A stretch of DNA of 15,885 nt from Omnitrophica bacterium RIFCSPLOWO2_01_FULL_45_10 (GTDB lineage: Bacteria > Omnitrophota > Gorgyraeia > 2-01-FULL-45-10): assembly GCA_001804165.1 (NCBI GenBank), contig MHFL01000009.1, positions 5,795 to 21,679 on the forward strand. Direction: 5' to 3'. The notes below the pieces were generated by a model. The model was not told where the DNA came from, did no database searches, and worked only from the letters and a program-made list of their open reading frames with translations. Both the position numbers and the translations under genes were made by a program. Positions 1-8,144 of the stretch are shown one piece after another. Position 1 is the stretch's first letter; each line of letters begins with the position of its first letter.

Positions 1-1842
1 GAGGGCGCGGGCGTCGCGAGCGGGAAGGCATTTCCATCATTTGTCGCGTTCACTAAAGACGGTCAGAAACTTGTTGGCGAGCCCGCGAAAAGACAGGCAT
101 CCGTCAATCCGGAAGGGACGATATTCGCGGCGAAGAGGAAGATGGGCACAGATTTTAAATATAAGGTGTACGGCGAAGAATACACGCCCCAGCAGATATC
201 GGCTTTCATCCTGGCGAAGATAAAACAGGATGCCGAAAGTTATCTCGGTGACAGGGTAGAAGAAGTCGTAATAACCTGTCCCGCTTATTTTAACGATAAC
301 CAGAGGCAGGCGACCAAAGATGCCGGTGAGATAGCCAGCCTGAAGGTGTTGAGGATAGTCAACGAGCCCACAGCCGCGTGTCTTGCGTACGGACTTGAAA
401 AGGCCGGGAAAGAACTAAAGATACTGGTTTTTGACTTCGGAGGCGGAACACTTGATGTCACGATTATGGAAATGTGGAAAGAAGGCGGATTTAAAGTAAT
501 GGCGACAAACGGTGATACGCAGCTCGGCGGTACGGATATGGACAATGCCATGATCGATTATATAATGAAGGAGTTCAAGAAAGAGACCGGGATAGACCTG
601 AAGAACGACAAGATGGCTATGCAGCGCGTCAGGGAAGCTGCCGAAAAAGCCAAGGTGGAGCTTTCGAGCACGATCACCACGGATATAAATCTACCGTTCA
701 TCACCGCGGACCAGACGGGCCCGAAACATCTTACTATGACATTGAACAGGGCCAAAATAGAGGAGCTCATATCTCCGATAATTGAGAAGTGCCGCGGCCC
801 GCTTGAAAACGCAATGAAAGACGCGAAAGATGCATTTGCAAAGGAAGGTGTGAATTTTGAAGATAAGGGAATAGATAAAATAATCATGGTCGGAGGTCCT
901 ACAAGGATGCCAATCGTGCAAAAATTCCTAGAGGATTATTTCGGCAAAAAGATTGAGCGTGGAATTGACCCCATGGAATGCGTCGCGCTTGGAGCTGCTA
1001 TACAGGGAGCGATAATCAAGGGTGATGTTAAAGAGGTGTTGTTACTCGATGTTACGCCGCTTTCGCTCGGTATAGAGACTTTGGGCGGCGTTTGCACACG
1101 CCTCATAGAGAGGAACACAACGGTTCCCACCAAGAAGAGTCAGATATTCTCCACAGCTGCCGATAATCAGACCGCAGTGACGATTAGGGTGCTGCAGGGC
1201 GAGCGCAAGATGGCGGAAGGCAATGTCGAGCTCGGAAGATTCGATCTCGTAGGGATCCCTCCGGCTCCGCGCGGAGTTCCGCAGATAGAGGTCACATTCG
1301 ATATAGATGCCAACGGCATTGTCCATGTCAACGCCAAGGACCTCGGCACCGGCAAGGAGCAGTCGATAAAGATCTCCGCGCCGAAGAAGCTTTCCAAAGA
1401 AGAGATAGATAAGTTCGTAAAGGAGGCCGAGAAGTTCGCCCAGGAAGATGAGAAGAAGAGGGAAGAGGTGGACGTGCTGAATCAGGCCGACACTTTAGTC
1501 TACGCTACCGAAAAGTCGTTGAAGGAGTTTGGTGAAAAGGTTGGTCAGAGCGAGCGGGCCGACATCGAGAGCAGGATAAACGATCTTAAGCAGGCGATGA
1601 AGGATAAAAATATTGACGGCATAAAGCGCGGCATGGAAGAACTTACCAAGGTTTCGCACAAGTTGGCGGAAGAGATATATAAGCGCTCATCCGCGCAAGG
1701 GCCTAAATCAGGGCCGGATACACCGCAAAGGCCGAAGGAAGAGCCGGAAGGCGAAAAAAAATCATCCAAGGACAAAAAGGGCGAAGATATAATAGACGCG
1801 GATTTCACGGCAGAGGATGAGGGGAACGATAAGAAAAAATAA
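1..1842 (+). CDS. dnaK: Molecular chaperone DnaK (Hsp70), 5' end cut off by the window
   Basis: This is an ATP-dependent cytoplasmic Hsp70 chaperone that works with DnaJ and GrpE on unfolded proteins. The frame is open from base 1, so the gene enters from outside; about 27 N-terminal residues are probably missing and 613 are present. Visible landmarks are the ATPase motif [12 protein letters not shown] (near 430), the adenosine motif [11 protein letters not shown] (near 880-910), and the substrate-binding domain from [14 protein letters not shown] (near 1042) through [11 protein letters not shown] Pro/Lys/Glu-rich tail ends in an acidic IIDADF-type C-terminus. Between KRKMG (near 133) and TPQQIS (near 187) the protein is about 25 residues shorter than E. 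coli DnaK, so it lacks the insert typical of Gram-negative Hsp70. The opening [13 protein letters not shown] and [12 protein letters not shown] resemble archaeal Thermoplasma-type DnaK as I recall it. The dnaJ start follows the TAA with no gap. Identification is essentially certain. Confidence 0.98.
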   Translation, partial: EGAGVASGKAFPSFVAFTKDGQKLVGEPAKRQASVNPEGTIFAAKRKMGTDFKYKVYGEEYTPQQISAFILAKIKQDAESYLGDRVEEVVITCPAYFNDNQRQATKDAGEIASLKVLRIVNEPTAACLAYGLEKAGKELKILVFDFGGGTLDVTIMEMWKEGGFKVMATNGDTQLGGTDMDNAMIDYIMKEFKKETGIDLKNDKMAMQRVREAAEKAKVELSSTITTDINLPFITADQTGPKHLTMTLNRAKIEELISPIIEKCRGPLENAMKDAKDAFAKEGVNFEDKGIDKIIMVGGPTRMPIVQKFLEDYFGKKIERGIDPMECVALGAAIQGAIIKGDVKEVLLLDVTPLSLGIETLGGVCTRLIERNTTVPTKKSQIFSTAADNQTAVTIRVLQGERKMAEGNVELGRFDLVGIPPAPRGVPQIEVTFDIDANGIVHVNAKDLGTGKEQSIKISAPKKLSKEEIDKFVKEAEKFAQEDEKKREEVDVLNQADTLVYATEKSLKEFGEKVGQSERADIESRINDLKQAMKDKNIDGIKRGMEELTKVSHKLAEEIYKRSSAQGPKSGPDTPQRPKEEPEGEKKSSKDKKGEDIIDADFTAEDEGNDKKK

Positions 1843-3027
1843 ATGACGATGACTACCAAACGAGACTATTATGAGGTTCTCGGGTTAGGCAGAAACGCGA
1901 CCACGGATGATGTAAAAAAGGCCTATCGGAATTTGGCTCTCAAATACCATCCTGACAGAGTTTCGACCGATAAGAAGAAGGAGGCCGAGGAAAGATTCAA
2001 GGAGGTATCAGAGGCCTATGAGGTTCTCATTGACGCGAATAAGAGAGCCAATTACGACCAATTCGGACATGCGGGCGTTGAAGGCGCGTTCAAACAGGGC
2101 GATTTTACCTGGCAGGACTTTCATCATTTTGACGACCTGAAAGACATATTCGGTGAGTTCGACTTAAGCGACCTTTTCAGGGGATTCGGCGTAGGCGGAA
2201 ACATATTCGGCGATGTATTCGGGACCCAGAGCACTTCACGCCGCTCAGGCGCGAGGCGCGGTTCCGATTTAGAGTATAATTCAGAGATAGATTTTGAAGA
2301 GGCGGCGTTCGGGGCTGAGAAGACAATAACTATCCCCAGACACGAGAATTGCGAAGAGTGCGGCGGGACAGGCGCAAAGGCCGGCTCTAAAAAAGAACGG
2401 TGCCATAGTTGCGGAGGCCGGGGTCAAATAAGTTCATCGAACGGATTTTTCTCCATAGTCAGAACCTGTGACAGATGCGGCGGAGAGGGCAGCATAATAA
2501 AGACCCCATGCCCTCATTGCAGCGGCAGAGGGATAATCAGAGTTAAGCGCAGCATAAAAGTCAAGGTCCCTGCAGGCATAGATTCCGATATGCGGCTCAG
2601 GGTACAGGGCGAAGGCGAGGCGGGCGAAAGAGGAGGACGGCGCGGCGACCTTTACGTCCTTATAACTGTGCGGCCGCATGAGATATTTGAAAGGCATGAT
2701 TTCGATATATTCTGCGAGGTGCCGATAAATTTTGTCACAGCTGTTTTTGGCGGCGAGATCGAGATTCCCGCGTTGGAATGCAAGATAAAGATGAAGATAC
2801 CTCCCGGGACCCAGGGGGGCAGGATATTCAGACTGAAGGGTAAAGGCATTGCCCGGCTTCATGAGAGTAGCAGGGGGGATCAGTTGGTCAGGGTTCAGAT
2901 AGATGTGCCTACGGATTTGACTCAGGAACAGAAGAAGATTCTCAGGGATTTCGCGGCTATTACAGGCGAAGAGTCCGGGCCCTTATCTAAGTCGTTTTTA
3001 GAGAAGATGAGGCGGATGTTTAAATAA
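1843..3027 (+). CDS. dnaJ: Chaperone protein DnaJ (type I Hsp40)
   Basis: This is the Hsp40 co-chaperone that binds unfolded clients and stimulates DnaK ATPase. It has 394 residues, normal for type I. The J domain spans about residues 7-75, with the catalytic HPD at 36-38. A Gly/Phe region follows (about 76-140) that is unusually rich in Asp, His and Phe. The zinc domain has four CxxCxGxG-type repeats with cysteines at 170/173, 187/190, 209/212 and 223/226. The C-terminal peptide-binding domain runs to about 350. The ATG sits immediately after the dnaK stop; a second ATG two codons on (1849) is an alternative start. The nearest purine-rich tract (GAGGGGA, 1819-1825) is 17 nt away, so translation is probably coupled to dnaK. 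Complete zinc repeats separate it from CbpA-type proteins. Confidence 0.97.
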   Translation: MTMTTKRDYYEVLGLGRNATTDDVKKAYRNLALKYHPDRVSTDKKKEAEERFKEVSEAYEVLIDANKRANYDQFGHAGVEGAFKQGDFTWQDFHHFDDLKDIFGEFDLSDLFRGFGVGGNIFGDVFGTQSTSRRSGARRGSDLEYNSEIDFEEAAFGAEKTITIPRHENCEECGGTGAKAGSKKERCHSCGGRGQISSSNGFFSIVRTCDRCGGEGSIIKTPCPHCSGRGIIRVKRSIKVKVPAGIDSDMRLRVQGEGEAGERGGRRGDLYVLITVRPHEIFERHDFDIFCEVPINFVTAVFGGEIEIPALECKIKMKIPPGTQGGRIFRLKGKGIARLHESSRGDQLVRVQIDVPTDLTQEQKKILRDFAAITGEESGPLSKSFLEKMRRMFK

Positions 3028-3049
3028 ACGTTAAATCGAGGTGAGCGAT

Positions 3050-3313
3050 ATGCCGACTTACGAATACGAATGCGAAGAATGCAGTAAACGGTTTGAGAAA
3101 TTTCAGAGCATGACAGCGAAGCCGCTCAAGGCCTGTCCCGAATGCGGCGGCAGTGTGACGCGTCTTATAGGGAAGGGCTCAGGCATCATATTCAAAGGCA
3201 CCGGTTTCTATCATACAGATTATAAAAATAAAAAAAATCAGGCCGCGAAAAATATTTGTCCCGATGCAAAGGGCGGTTCATGCGGCACTTGTCCTTTGAC
3301 CGATAAAAAATAG
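3050..3313 (+). CDS. FmdB-family putative regulatory zinc-ribbon protein
   Basis: This is a small 87-residue protein of the FmdB / CxxC_CxxC_SSSS family. It opens with the family's signature MPTYEYEC and has paired knuckles C8-x-x-C11 and C29-x-x-C32, expected to bind one zinc. A basic Lys/Asn stretch follows the GTGFYHTDY motif. An extra cysteine cluster, C70, C78 and C81, lies near the C-terminus. I chose the ATG at 3050 because GAGGTGA (3038-3044) lies 5 nt upstream as a good ribosome-binding site; an in-frame GTG at 3041 lies inside that site and would add three non-conserved residues. The family takes its name from a presumed regulator of formamidase/amidase genes, but its real role is not settled. 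It lies 22 nt after dnaJ and 16 nt before the DUF1015 gene, so it is probably co-transcribed with them. Confidence 0.88.
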   Translation: MPTYEYECEECSKRFEKFQSMTAKPLKACPECGGSVTRLIGKGSGIIFKGTGFYHTDYKNKKNQAAKNICPDAKGGSCGTCPLTDKK

Positions 3314-3329
3314 GCAAGGAACGATATAA

Positions 3330-4619
3330 TTGCCATCCATCAGGCCCTTCAAGGGTATCGTCTACAACGCTAAAAGATTCAAGGACCTATCGCGTCTTGT
3401 TTCCCCGCCTTATGACGTCATCTCAAAAATCATGCAGAATGAACTTTACCGAAAGAGCCCATATAATATCGTCAGACTCATACTCAGGAATTCAAAAAAA
3501 GAAAATAGCGTAAAAGAGAATAGATACGCGCGCGCCGCAGGCAATTTTAAATCCTGGATTAAAAAAAATATCCTCATCCAGGATAAGTCACCCGCGCTTT
3601 ACATATATTCTCAAGAGTATACATACGGCCAGAAGAAAATAGAGCGCATAGGATTTATGGGCCGCATGAGTTTCAATGGCTCCGGGGAAAAGAAGTCGGT
3701 CCTTCCTCACGAGAATACTTTGATGCTTCCCAAGTTAGACAGGCTTAATTTACTGCGAGCGGTCCGGGCGAACCTTGAGCCGATATTCGTTTTGTATCAG
3801 GATGAAGGCCATAAAGTAGTGGACATTTTGAAAGAATTTCGCAGTGATGCAGCCCCCTTTATTGACACAGATTTTGAAAATGTCAGGCACCGGATGTGGC
3901 GGCTTCAAAATAGGCGCATTATAAGCAAGGTGGGAAGCGTCGTCGGCTCCAAAGAGATATTCATCGCGGACGGTCATCATCGATATGAATCATCAAGGAC
4001 CTATTCTATCGAAATACAGGGGAAGCGCACACCCCAAAGATTGAAAAATTCTTCCAAATTTATAATGGCATATTTCGCCGAGTTCAATGACTATACTCTT
4101 ACCATTTTACCTTCTCACCGTCTCATTAAAGACATCGGAATTTTGAAAAAACGCGATATAATATCGAAAATCGAGGCATTTTTTTATATAGAAAAAACAT
4201 CCTACGAGGATGCGCCTATACTGAAACCGCGCGCTTCAAAGGAGTTATCCGTCTTCGGAATGTATCTGGGCAAAGGCGATTTCTATATTCTAAAATTAAA
4301 GGACCATGGAATCGTAGATCGGCTGATAAGAAATTATTCCGAAGAGTGGAGACGGCTTGATGTCGCCGTGTTGCATCTCCTTTTAATACAATACGTCTTG
4401 AGGATACGAGACGATGATGACAACGTTGAATTTATCAAGGACCAAGACGAAGCGGTGCGCCTCGTAGACTGCGGTAAATATAATATCGCCTTCATATTGA
4501 ATCCAACAAGCCTAAGTCAAGTGGCGCGGATAGCCAAGTTGGGCGAGCGCATGCCGCGAAAAGCAACTTATTTTTATCCCAAGCCGCTGTCAGGTCTCGT
4601 GATAAACAAGTTAGATTAA
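3330..4619 (+). CDS. DUF1015 family protein of unknown function
   Basis: This 429-residue protein matches the DUF1015 (PF06245) family by its opening xIRPFKGIVYN, the SPPYDVIS block (about residues 26-33), SPYNIVRL (about 43-50), and the hallmark ADGHHRYE at 213-220. Those His, Asp and Arg residues look like a conserved active site, but I know no established reaction for the family. It is predicted soluble, with no signal peptide or membrane segment. The start is TTG (3330), supported by AAGGA just upstream (about 3316-3320) and by agreement with the family N-terminus (M-P/A-x-I-R-P-F). Family members often lie near general metabolic genes; here the protein sits between the zinc-ribbon gene and asnB, with 13 nt to asnB. 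Family assignment is strong; function is unknown. Confidence 0.88.
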   Translation: MPSIRPFKGIVYNAKRFKDLSRLVSPPYDVISKIMQNELYRKSPYNIVRLILRNSKKENSVKENRYARAAGNFKSWIKKNILIQDKSPALYIYSQEYTYGQKKIERIGFMGRMSFNGSGEKKSVLPHENTLMLPKLDRLNLLRAVRANLEPIFVLYQDEGHKVVDILKEFRSDAAPFIDTDFENVRHRMWRLQNRRIISKVGSVVGSKEIFIADGHHRYESSRTYSIEIQGKRTPQRLKNSSKFIMAYFAEFNDYTLTILPSHRLIKDIGILKKRDIISKIEAFFYIEKTSYEDAPILKPRASKELSVFGMYLGKGDFYILKLKDHGIVDRLIRNYSEEWRRLDVAVLHLLLIQYVLRIRDDDDNVEFIKDQDEAVRLVDCGKYNIAFILNPTSLSQVARIAKLGERMPRKATYFYPKPLSGLVINKLD

Positions 4620-4632
4620 CGAAATACGAAAA

Positions 4633-6534
4633 ATGTGCGGAATCTGCGGTTACATACATTTAGATAGAGCAAAACGCGTGTCACAGTATATTCTAAAGAA
4701 TATGATGGATACGCTTGCCAATAGGGGACCCGACGATGAAGGTGCCTATCTTAAAGATAACGTCGCCTTAGGACACAGGAGACTCTCCATCATTGATTTG
4801 GAGAGCGGGCACCAGCCGATGGCGAACGAAGACGGCTCCATAATCATCGTATATAACGGTGAGGTCTATAATTTTTTGAGCCTCAAAGCGGAACTCACTA
4901 GAATAGGGCACAAGTTCAGGACGCATTCAGACACAGAGGTTATCATACATGCCTATGAGGAATACGGAGACGACTGCGTGAACCGTTTCAACGGCATGTT
5001 CGCCTTCGCTATATGGGATTCAAGAGCCAAACGGCTCTTTTTGGCTAGAGACAAGTTCGGTAAAAAGCCCCTTTATTACGCGGTCTTTGACAATCAGTTC
5101 ATATTCGGCTCCGAACTGAAGGCAGTGCTCAAGCATCCGTCTAGCATAAGAGAAATCGACTTGATAGCCGTAAGCAAATATCTTTCATATGAATATGTGC
5201 CAACGCCTTTCTCCATATTTAAAGGCATAAAGAAATTGGAAGCGGGATCGAGCCTTTCCGTTTCTCTGGAAGGAGAGATTAAAACAGGGCGTTATTGGGA
5301 TCTGAGCATAGGTCAAAAAAACTTCTTTAAAAATCCTAAGGACATCGAAGCGCGAATGCTTGAACTTTTAAAAGAATCGGTTAGGAAACGATTGGTAGCG
5401 GATGTTCCATTAGGCGTATTTCTGTCAGGCGGCATTGACTCTTCATCCGTTGTTTCGATGATGGCGGGATTGATGGACCCTAAAGAGATAAAGACTTTTT
5501 CGATAGGATTTAAAGAGAAGGCCTTTGATGAATCTGCAGACGCGAAAAAAGTCGCCGATTATTTCGGAACGGACCACCATGAAAAGATCCTAAACCCCCG
5601 GGCAATGCTGGATGTGTTGGAGAAGATATTGACTTTATTAGACGAACCATTCGCCGACTCTTCGATAATACCAACGTATCTGGTTTCAAATTTTACGCGC
5701 CAATACGTTAAGGTCGCTCTCGGCGGAGACGGAGGAGATGAGTTGTTTCTGGGATATCCCTCTTTCAGGGCGCAGAAACTTGACATCTATTTTGAGATGT
5801 TTCCGGCTCCGGTCAGAAAGGCCTCATTGTACTTTATGTCGAAAGTAACGCGCGGCTCTTCTAAGGATAGGGGATTGGGCTCCATGATGAGAAGGTTCTC
5901 GAGAGGGCTAAATTTTCCAAAGGACGTGCGACATCAGGTGTGGATAGGAACGTTCACGCCGGAGGACCAAAGAAAATTGTTTCTATCCAATAAAGAATTA
6001 GACTTTAGTCCTGATGCCGTCTACAGTTCAACTCAAGAATATTTTCAAAACTCAAGTTCTATTTCTCCGCTAGACAGGGCCATGTATATTCACATGAAGA
6101 CATACATGACCGATGATATCCTGACAAAGGTTGATAGGGCAAGCATGGCAAACTCTCTTGAGGTGAGGGCTCCTTTTTTGGATGCCGACTTTGTTGAGTT
6201 CGTTGCCTCGGTTCCGAGCAATTTGAAATTAAGAAATTTCGATTCCAAATGGATTCTAAAACATGCGTTAAGAGATAAACTGCCTCGGGAGACGCTCCGC
6301 AAAGGTAAACAAGGTTTCGCGGTGCCTGTAGGCGAATGGCTAAAAGCCGATCTGCGCGGCCTTTTGCTCAGCGCGTTCGACAAGTCAAAGATCGAGCGGG
6401 AGGGAATATTCAATTACGGCCATGTGAGGAATTTGATAGACGGATTTCTCGAGAGCAAAGGGCCTACGACAAAAGAGATCTGGGCCCTATTCATGTTTGA
6501 AATGTGGTACGATAGATGGATGGCGAGAAGATGA
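4633..6534 (+). CDS. asnB: Asparagine synthetase (glutamine-hydrolysing), AsnB type
   Basis: This is a two-domain amidotransferase of 633 residues that would transfer ammonia from glutamine to an aspartate-like acyl-adenylate. The N-terminal class II glutaminase domain (about 1-210) begins with the nucleophile Cys2 in MCGICGY and carries RGPDDEG, GHRRLSIIDL and YNGEVYNF. The C-terminal synthetase domain has the ATP-pyrophosphatase P-loop SGGIDSS (265-271) and GGDGGDE (364-370). Family resemblance includes the amidotransferases associated with exosortase or capsule loci, whose substrate need not be aspartate. No exosortase or glycan genes are visible here, so free-asparagine synthesis is the simplest reading. 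The ribosome-binding site is weak, and the leader contains two ACGAAAN heptamers. The TGA overlaps the next ATG by 4 nt. Confidence 0.93.
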   Translation: MCGICGYIHLDRAKRVSQYILKNMMDTLANRGPDDEGAYLKDNVALGHRRLSIIDLESGHQPMANEDGSIIIVYNGEVYNFLSLKAELTRIGHKFRTHSDTEVIIHAYEEYGDDCVNRFNGMFAFAIWDSRAKRLFLARDKFGKKPLYYAVFDNQFIFGSELKAVLKHPSSIREIDLIAVSKYLSYEYVPTPFSIFKGIKKLEAGSSLSVSLEGEIKTGRYWDLSIGQKNFFKNPKDIEARMLELLKESVRKRLVADVPLGVFLSGGIDSSSVVSMMAGLMDPKEIKTFSIGFKEKAFDESADAKKVADYFGTDHHEKILNPRAMLDVLEKILTLLDEPFADSSIIPTYLVSNFTRQYVKVALGGDGGDELFLGYPSFRAQKLDIYFEMFPAPVRKASLYFMSKVTRGSSKDRGLGSMMRRFSRGLNFPKDVRHQVWIGTFTPEDQRKLFLSNKELDFSPDAVYSSTQEYFQNSSSISPLDRAMYIHMKTYMTDDILTKVDRASMANSLEVRAPFLDADFVEFVASVPSNLKLRNFDSKWILKHALRDKLPRETLRKGKQGFAVPVGEWLKADLRGLLLSAFDKSKIEREGIFNYGHVRNLIDGFLESKGPTTKEIWALFMFEMWYDRWMARR

Positions 6535-7175
6535 ACGAAGAAATGCTAGAAGCGATACAAAATGCGGTGATGGAGGGTGACAGGGACGGCGTAGTCAAAT
6601 TGACTAAGTCATCACTCGAGGAAGGCATTGAGATAAAGCGAATTCTGGACGAAGGGCTCGTCGCGGCCATGGAGGTGGTCGGCGGCAGGTTCAAATGCAA
6701 CTCGATATTCATACCGGAAGTGCTCATCTCCGCCAAGGCGATGCACGCCGGCATGGCGGTCCTGGAGCCGTACTTTGCAAAGTGCGGAATAGAGCCTATG
6801 GGGAACGTAGTTATAGGAACGGTAAAAGGCGACCTTCATGATATCGGTAAGAACATCGTAAGCATGATGCTGAAGGGCGCGTGCTTCAAGGTCAACGACT
6901 TCGGGATCGATGTGGGTATAGAAAAATTTGTAGGCGCAGTGAAGAATGATTCGCCGGATCTTATTGCGATGTCAGCGCTTCTTACGACATCGATGCATTC
7001 GATGAGGGACGTAATTAATGCGTTGAAAGATTCAGGGCTTCGTGATAAAGTTAAAATAATAGTCGGAGGCGCGCCCGTTACGCAGGATTTCGCCGACTCG
7101 ATAGGCGCCGACGGCTATGCCAAAGACGCCCTTACGGCGGTAGATAAGGCGAAGGAACTGTGTGGTAAACCATAG
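6531..7175 (+). CDS. Corrinoid (B12)-binding methyltransferase protein, MtbC/MtaC-like
   Basis: This 214-residue protein looks like the cobalamin-carrying subunit of a methyltransferase system. It has an N-terminal helical cap (about 1-85, with the family-like IPEVLISAKAM) and a Rossmann-type B12 domain (about 86-205). The B12 domain contains the ligand motif GDLHDIGKN with D101, H103 and G106, His103 being the expected cobalt ligand, and later MSALLTTSMHSMR and VGGAPVTQDFA. In characterised systems it shuttles a methyl group between a substrate-specific methyltransferase and a second transferase to coenzyme M or tetrahydrofolate. Neither partner is in the window. I prefer ATG 6531, which overlaps the asnB stop as ATGA, over an in-frame ATG at 6516 that lies inside asnB. 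It could instead be a B12-dependent sensor subunit, although no output domain is attached. Confidence 0.9.
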   Translation: MNEEMLEAIQNAVMEGDRDGVVKLTKSSLEEGIEIKRILDEGLVAAMEVVGGRFKCNSIFIPEVLISAKAMHAGMAVLEPYFAKCGIEPMGNVVIGTVKGDLHDIGKNIVSMMLKGACFKVNDFGIDVGIEKFVGAVKNDSPDLIAMSALLTTSMHSMRDVINALKDSGLRDKVKIIVGGAPVTQDFADSIGADGYAKDALTAVDKAKELCGKP

Positions 7176-7180
7176 GTTTA

Positions 7181-7279
7181 GTATATCGCATATCGTAAAT
7201 CGTATATCGAAAAAAACAAAATACGGAATACGATGTACGAAGGACGAAGGACGATTTACGAACGACGAACGACGAAACG
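7181..7279 (+). repeat. Heptanucleotide-periodic repeat with inverted arms, in the accD leader
   Basis: The spacer between the corrinoid gene and accD is almost wholly repeat. ATCG occurs four times at exact 7-nt steps (7185, 7192, 7199, 7206). After an A-rich break, ACG occurs eight times at exact 7-nt steps (7223, 7230, 7237, 7244, 7251, 7258, 7265, 7272), often as ACGAAGG or ACGAACG. The two arms have opposite polarity: CGTAAATCGT (7194-7203) is a perfect inverted copy of ACGATTTACG (7251-7260), and CGTATATCG (7201-7209) pairs with CGATGTACG (7231-7239) with one wobble. The transcript could therefore fold. I see no open frame and no clear Shine-Dalgarno here. Confidence 0.85.
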
Positions 7280-7295
7280 GATAGTCTGACTCAAA

Positions 7296-8144
7296 ATGCC
7301 GCTTTTTCCAAGAAAACCAAAATATACCATAGTCAAGGTAGCGAAGAAAAGGGATATCCCTGATGATCTCTGGACGAGATGCGAGGAGTGCAGTGAGCTC
7401 ATCTATAATAAGAAGATGGAGGAGAATCTCTTCGTTTGCCCGAAGTGCAATTTTCATTTTAAGCTTAGCGCGGACGAAAGGATAAAACAAATATTGGATG
7501 AGGGCAGTTTCAAGGAGATGGATAGCACGATGGAGTCGTTAGATCCGCTATCTTTCGAAGGCCCCAAGGGATACAAAGAAAAGTTAAAGATGGATCAGGA
7601 GATTACAAATTTAAAGGATGCCGTGCTTAGCGGAGACGGCATGATAGATGGTAAGAGTCTAATCTTCGCCGTCACCGATTCCAGGTTCATAATGGGCTCG
7701 ATGGGTTCCGTTGTTGGTGAGAGGATAACAAGGGCGATAGAACGCTCAACAGCCAAACGCCTGCCGCTTATAATAGTTTCCGGCTCGGGCGGCGGAGCGA
7801 GGATGTATGAAGGGATGTATAGTCTTATGCAGGTGGCGAAAACTTCTGCCGCTTTGAGCCGCCATAATAAAGCAGGAAGTCTATTTATTTCGGTATTAAC
7901 GAATCCTACAATGGCAGGCATCATGGCAAGTTTCGCGTCATTAGGCGATATCATAGTGGCTGAGCCGAAGGCCTTGATCGGGTTTACAGGGCCGCGAGTG
8001 ATAGAGCAGACTATAAGACAGAAACTCCCCCACGGATTTCAAAGGTCCGAATTCCTGCTAAGCCACGGACTCATAGATATGATTGTGCACAGGAAGAATC
8101 TCAAAGAGATGCTTTCGAAACTTTTGGACTGTTTTTCGAGATGA
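7296..8144 (+). CDS. accD: Acetyl-CoA carboxylase carboxyltransferase subunit beta
   Basis: This is the beta subunit of the carboxyltransferase, which with AccA moves CO2 from carboxybiotin to acetyl-CoA to make malonyl-CoA for fatty-acid synthesis. At 282 residues it is the normal size. The N-terminal zinc ribbon uses C29/C32 and C48/C51. Crotonase-fold motifs are VVGERITRAIE, SGSGGGARM (162-170), TMAGIMASFA (205-214), EPKALIGFTGPRVIEQTIRQKLP and FQRSEFLL. Two spots differ from the usual sequence: the common SxSGGARM carries an extra Gly, and the common TxGG is TMAG, with Ala207 replacing the first Gly. The start is ATG with the expected MPLF opening, but no good ribosome-binding site is visible behind the repeat leader. 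No accA is in the window. The stop overlaps the next gene's ATG as ATGA. Confidence 0.96.
   Translation: MPLFPRKPKYTIVKVAKKRDIPDDLWTRCEECSELIYNKKMEENLFVCPKCNFHFKLSADERIKQILDEGSFKEMDSTMESLDPLSFEGPKGYKEKLKMDQEITNLKDAVLSGDGMIDGKSLIFAVTDSRFIMGSMGSVVGERITRAIERSTAKRLPLIIVSGSGGGARMYEGMYSLMQVAKTSAALSRHNKAGSLFISVLTNPTMAGIMASFASLGDIIVAEPKALIGFTGPRVIEQTIRQKLPHGFQRSEFLLSHGLIDMIVHRKNLKEMLSKLLDCFSR

Noticed and set aside
41..223. A 60-codon + strand frame at the left end
   Set aside because: It overlaps dnaK in another frame; the dnaK frame gives unmistakable Hsp70 sequence from base 1.
2434..2862. A 142-codon minus-strand frame inside dnaJ
   Set aside because: It is fully antisense to the zinc and C-terminal domains of DnaJ and shows no motif of its own.
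4619..4632. Two ACGAAAN heptamers just before asnB, considered as another member of the 7-nt repeat family
   Set aside because: Only two ACG units (4619 and 4626) are present in AT-rich DNA, too few to separate from chance.
7181..7279. The repeated spacer considered as a CRISPR array
   Set aside because: Units are 7 nt with no 25-40 nt repeats or unique spacers, and no cas gene is in the window.
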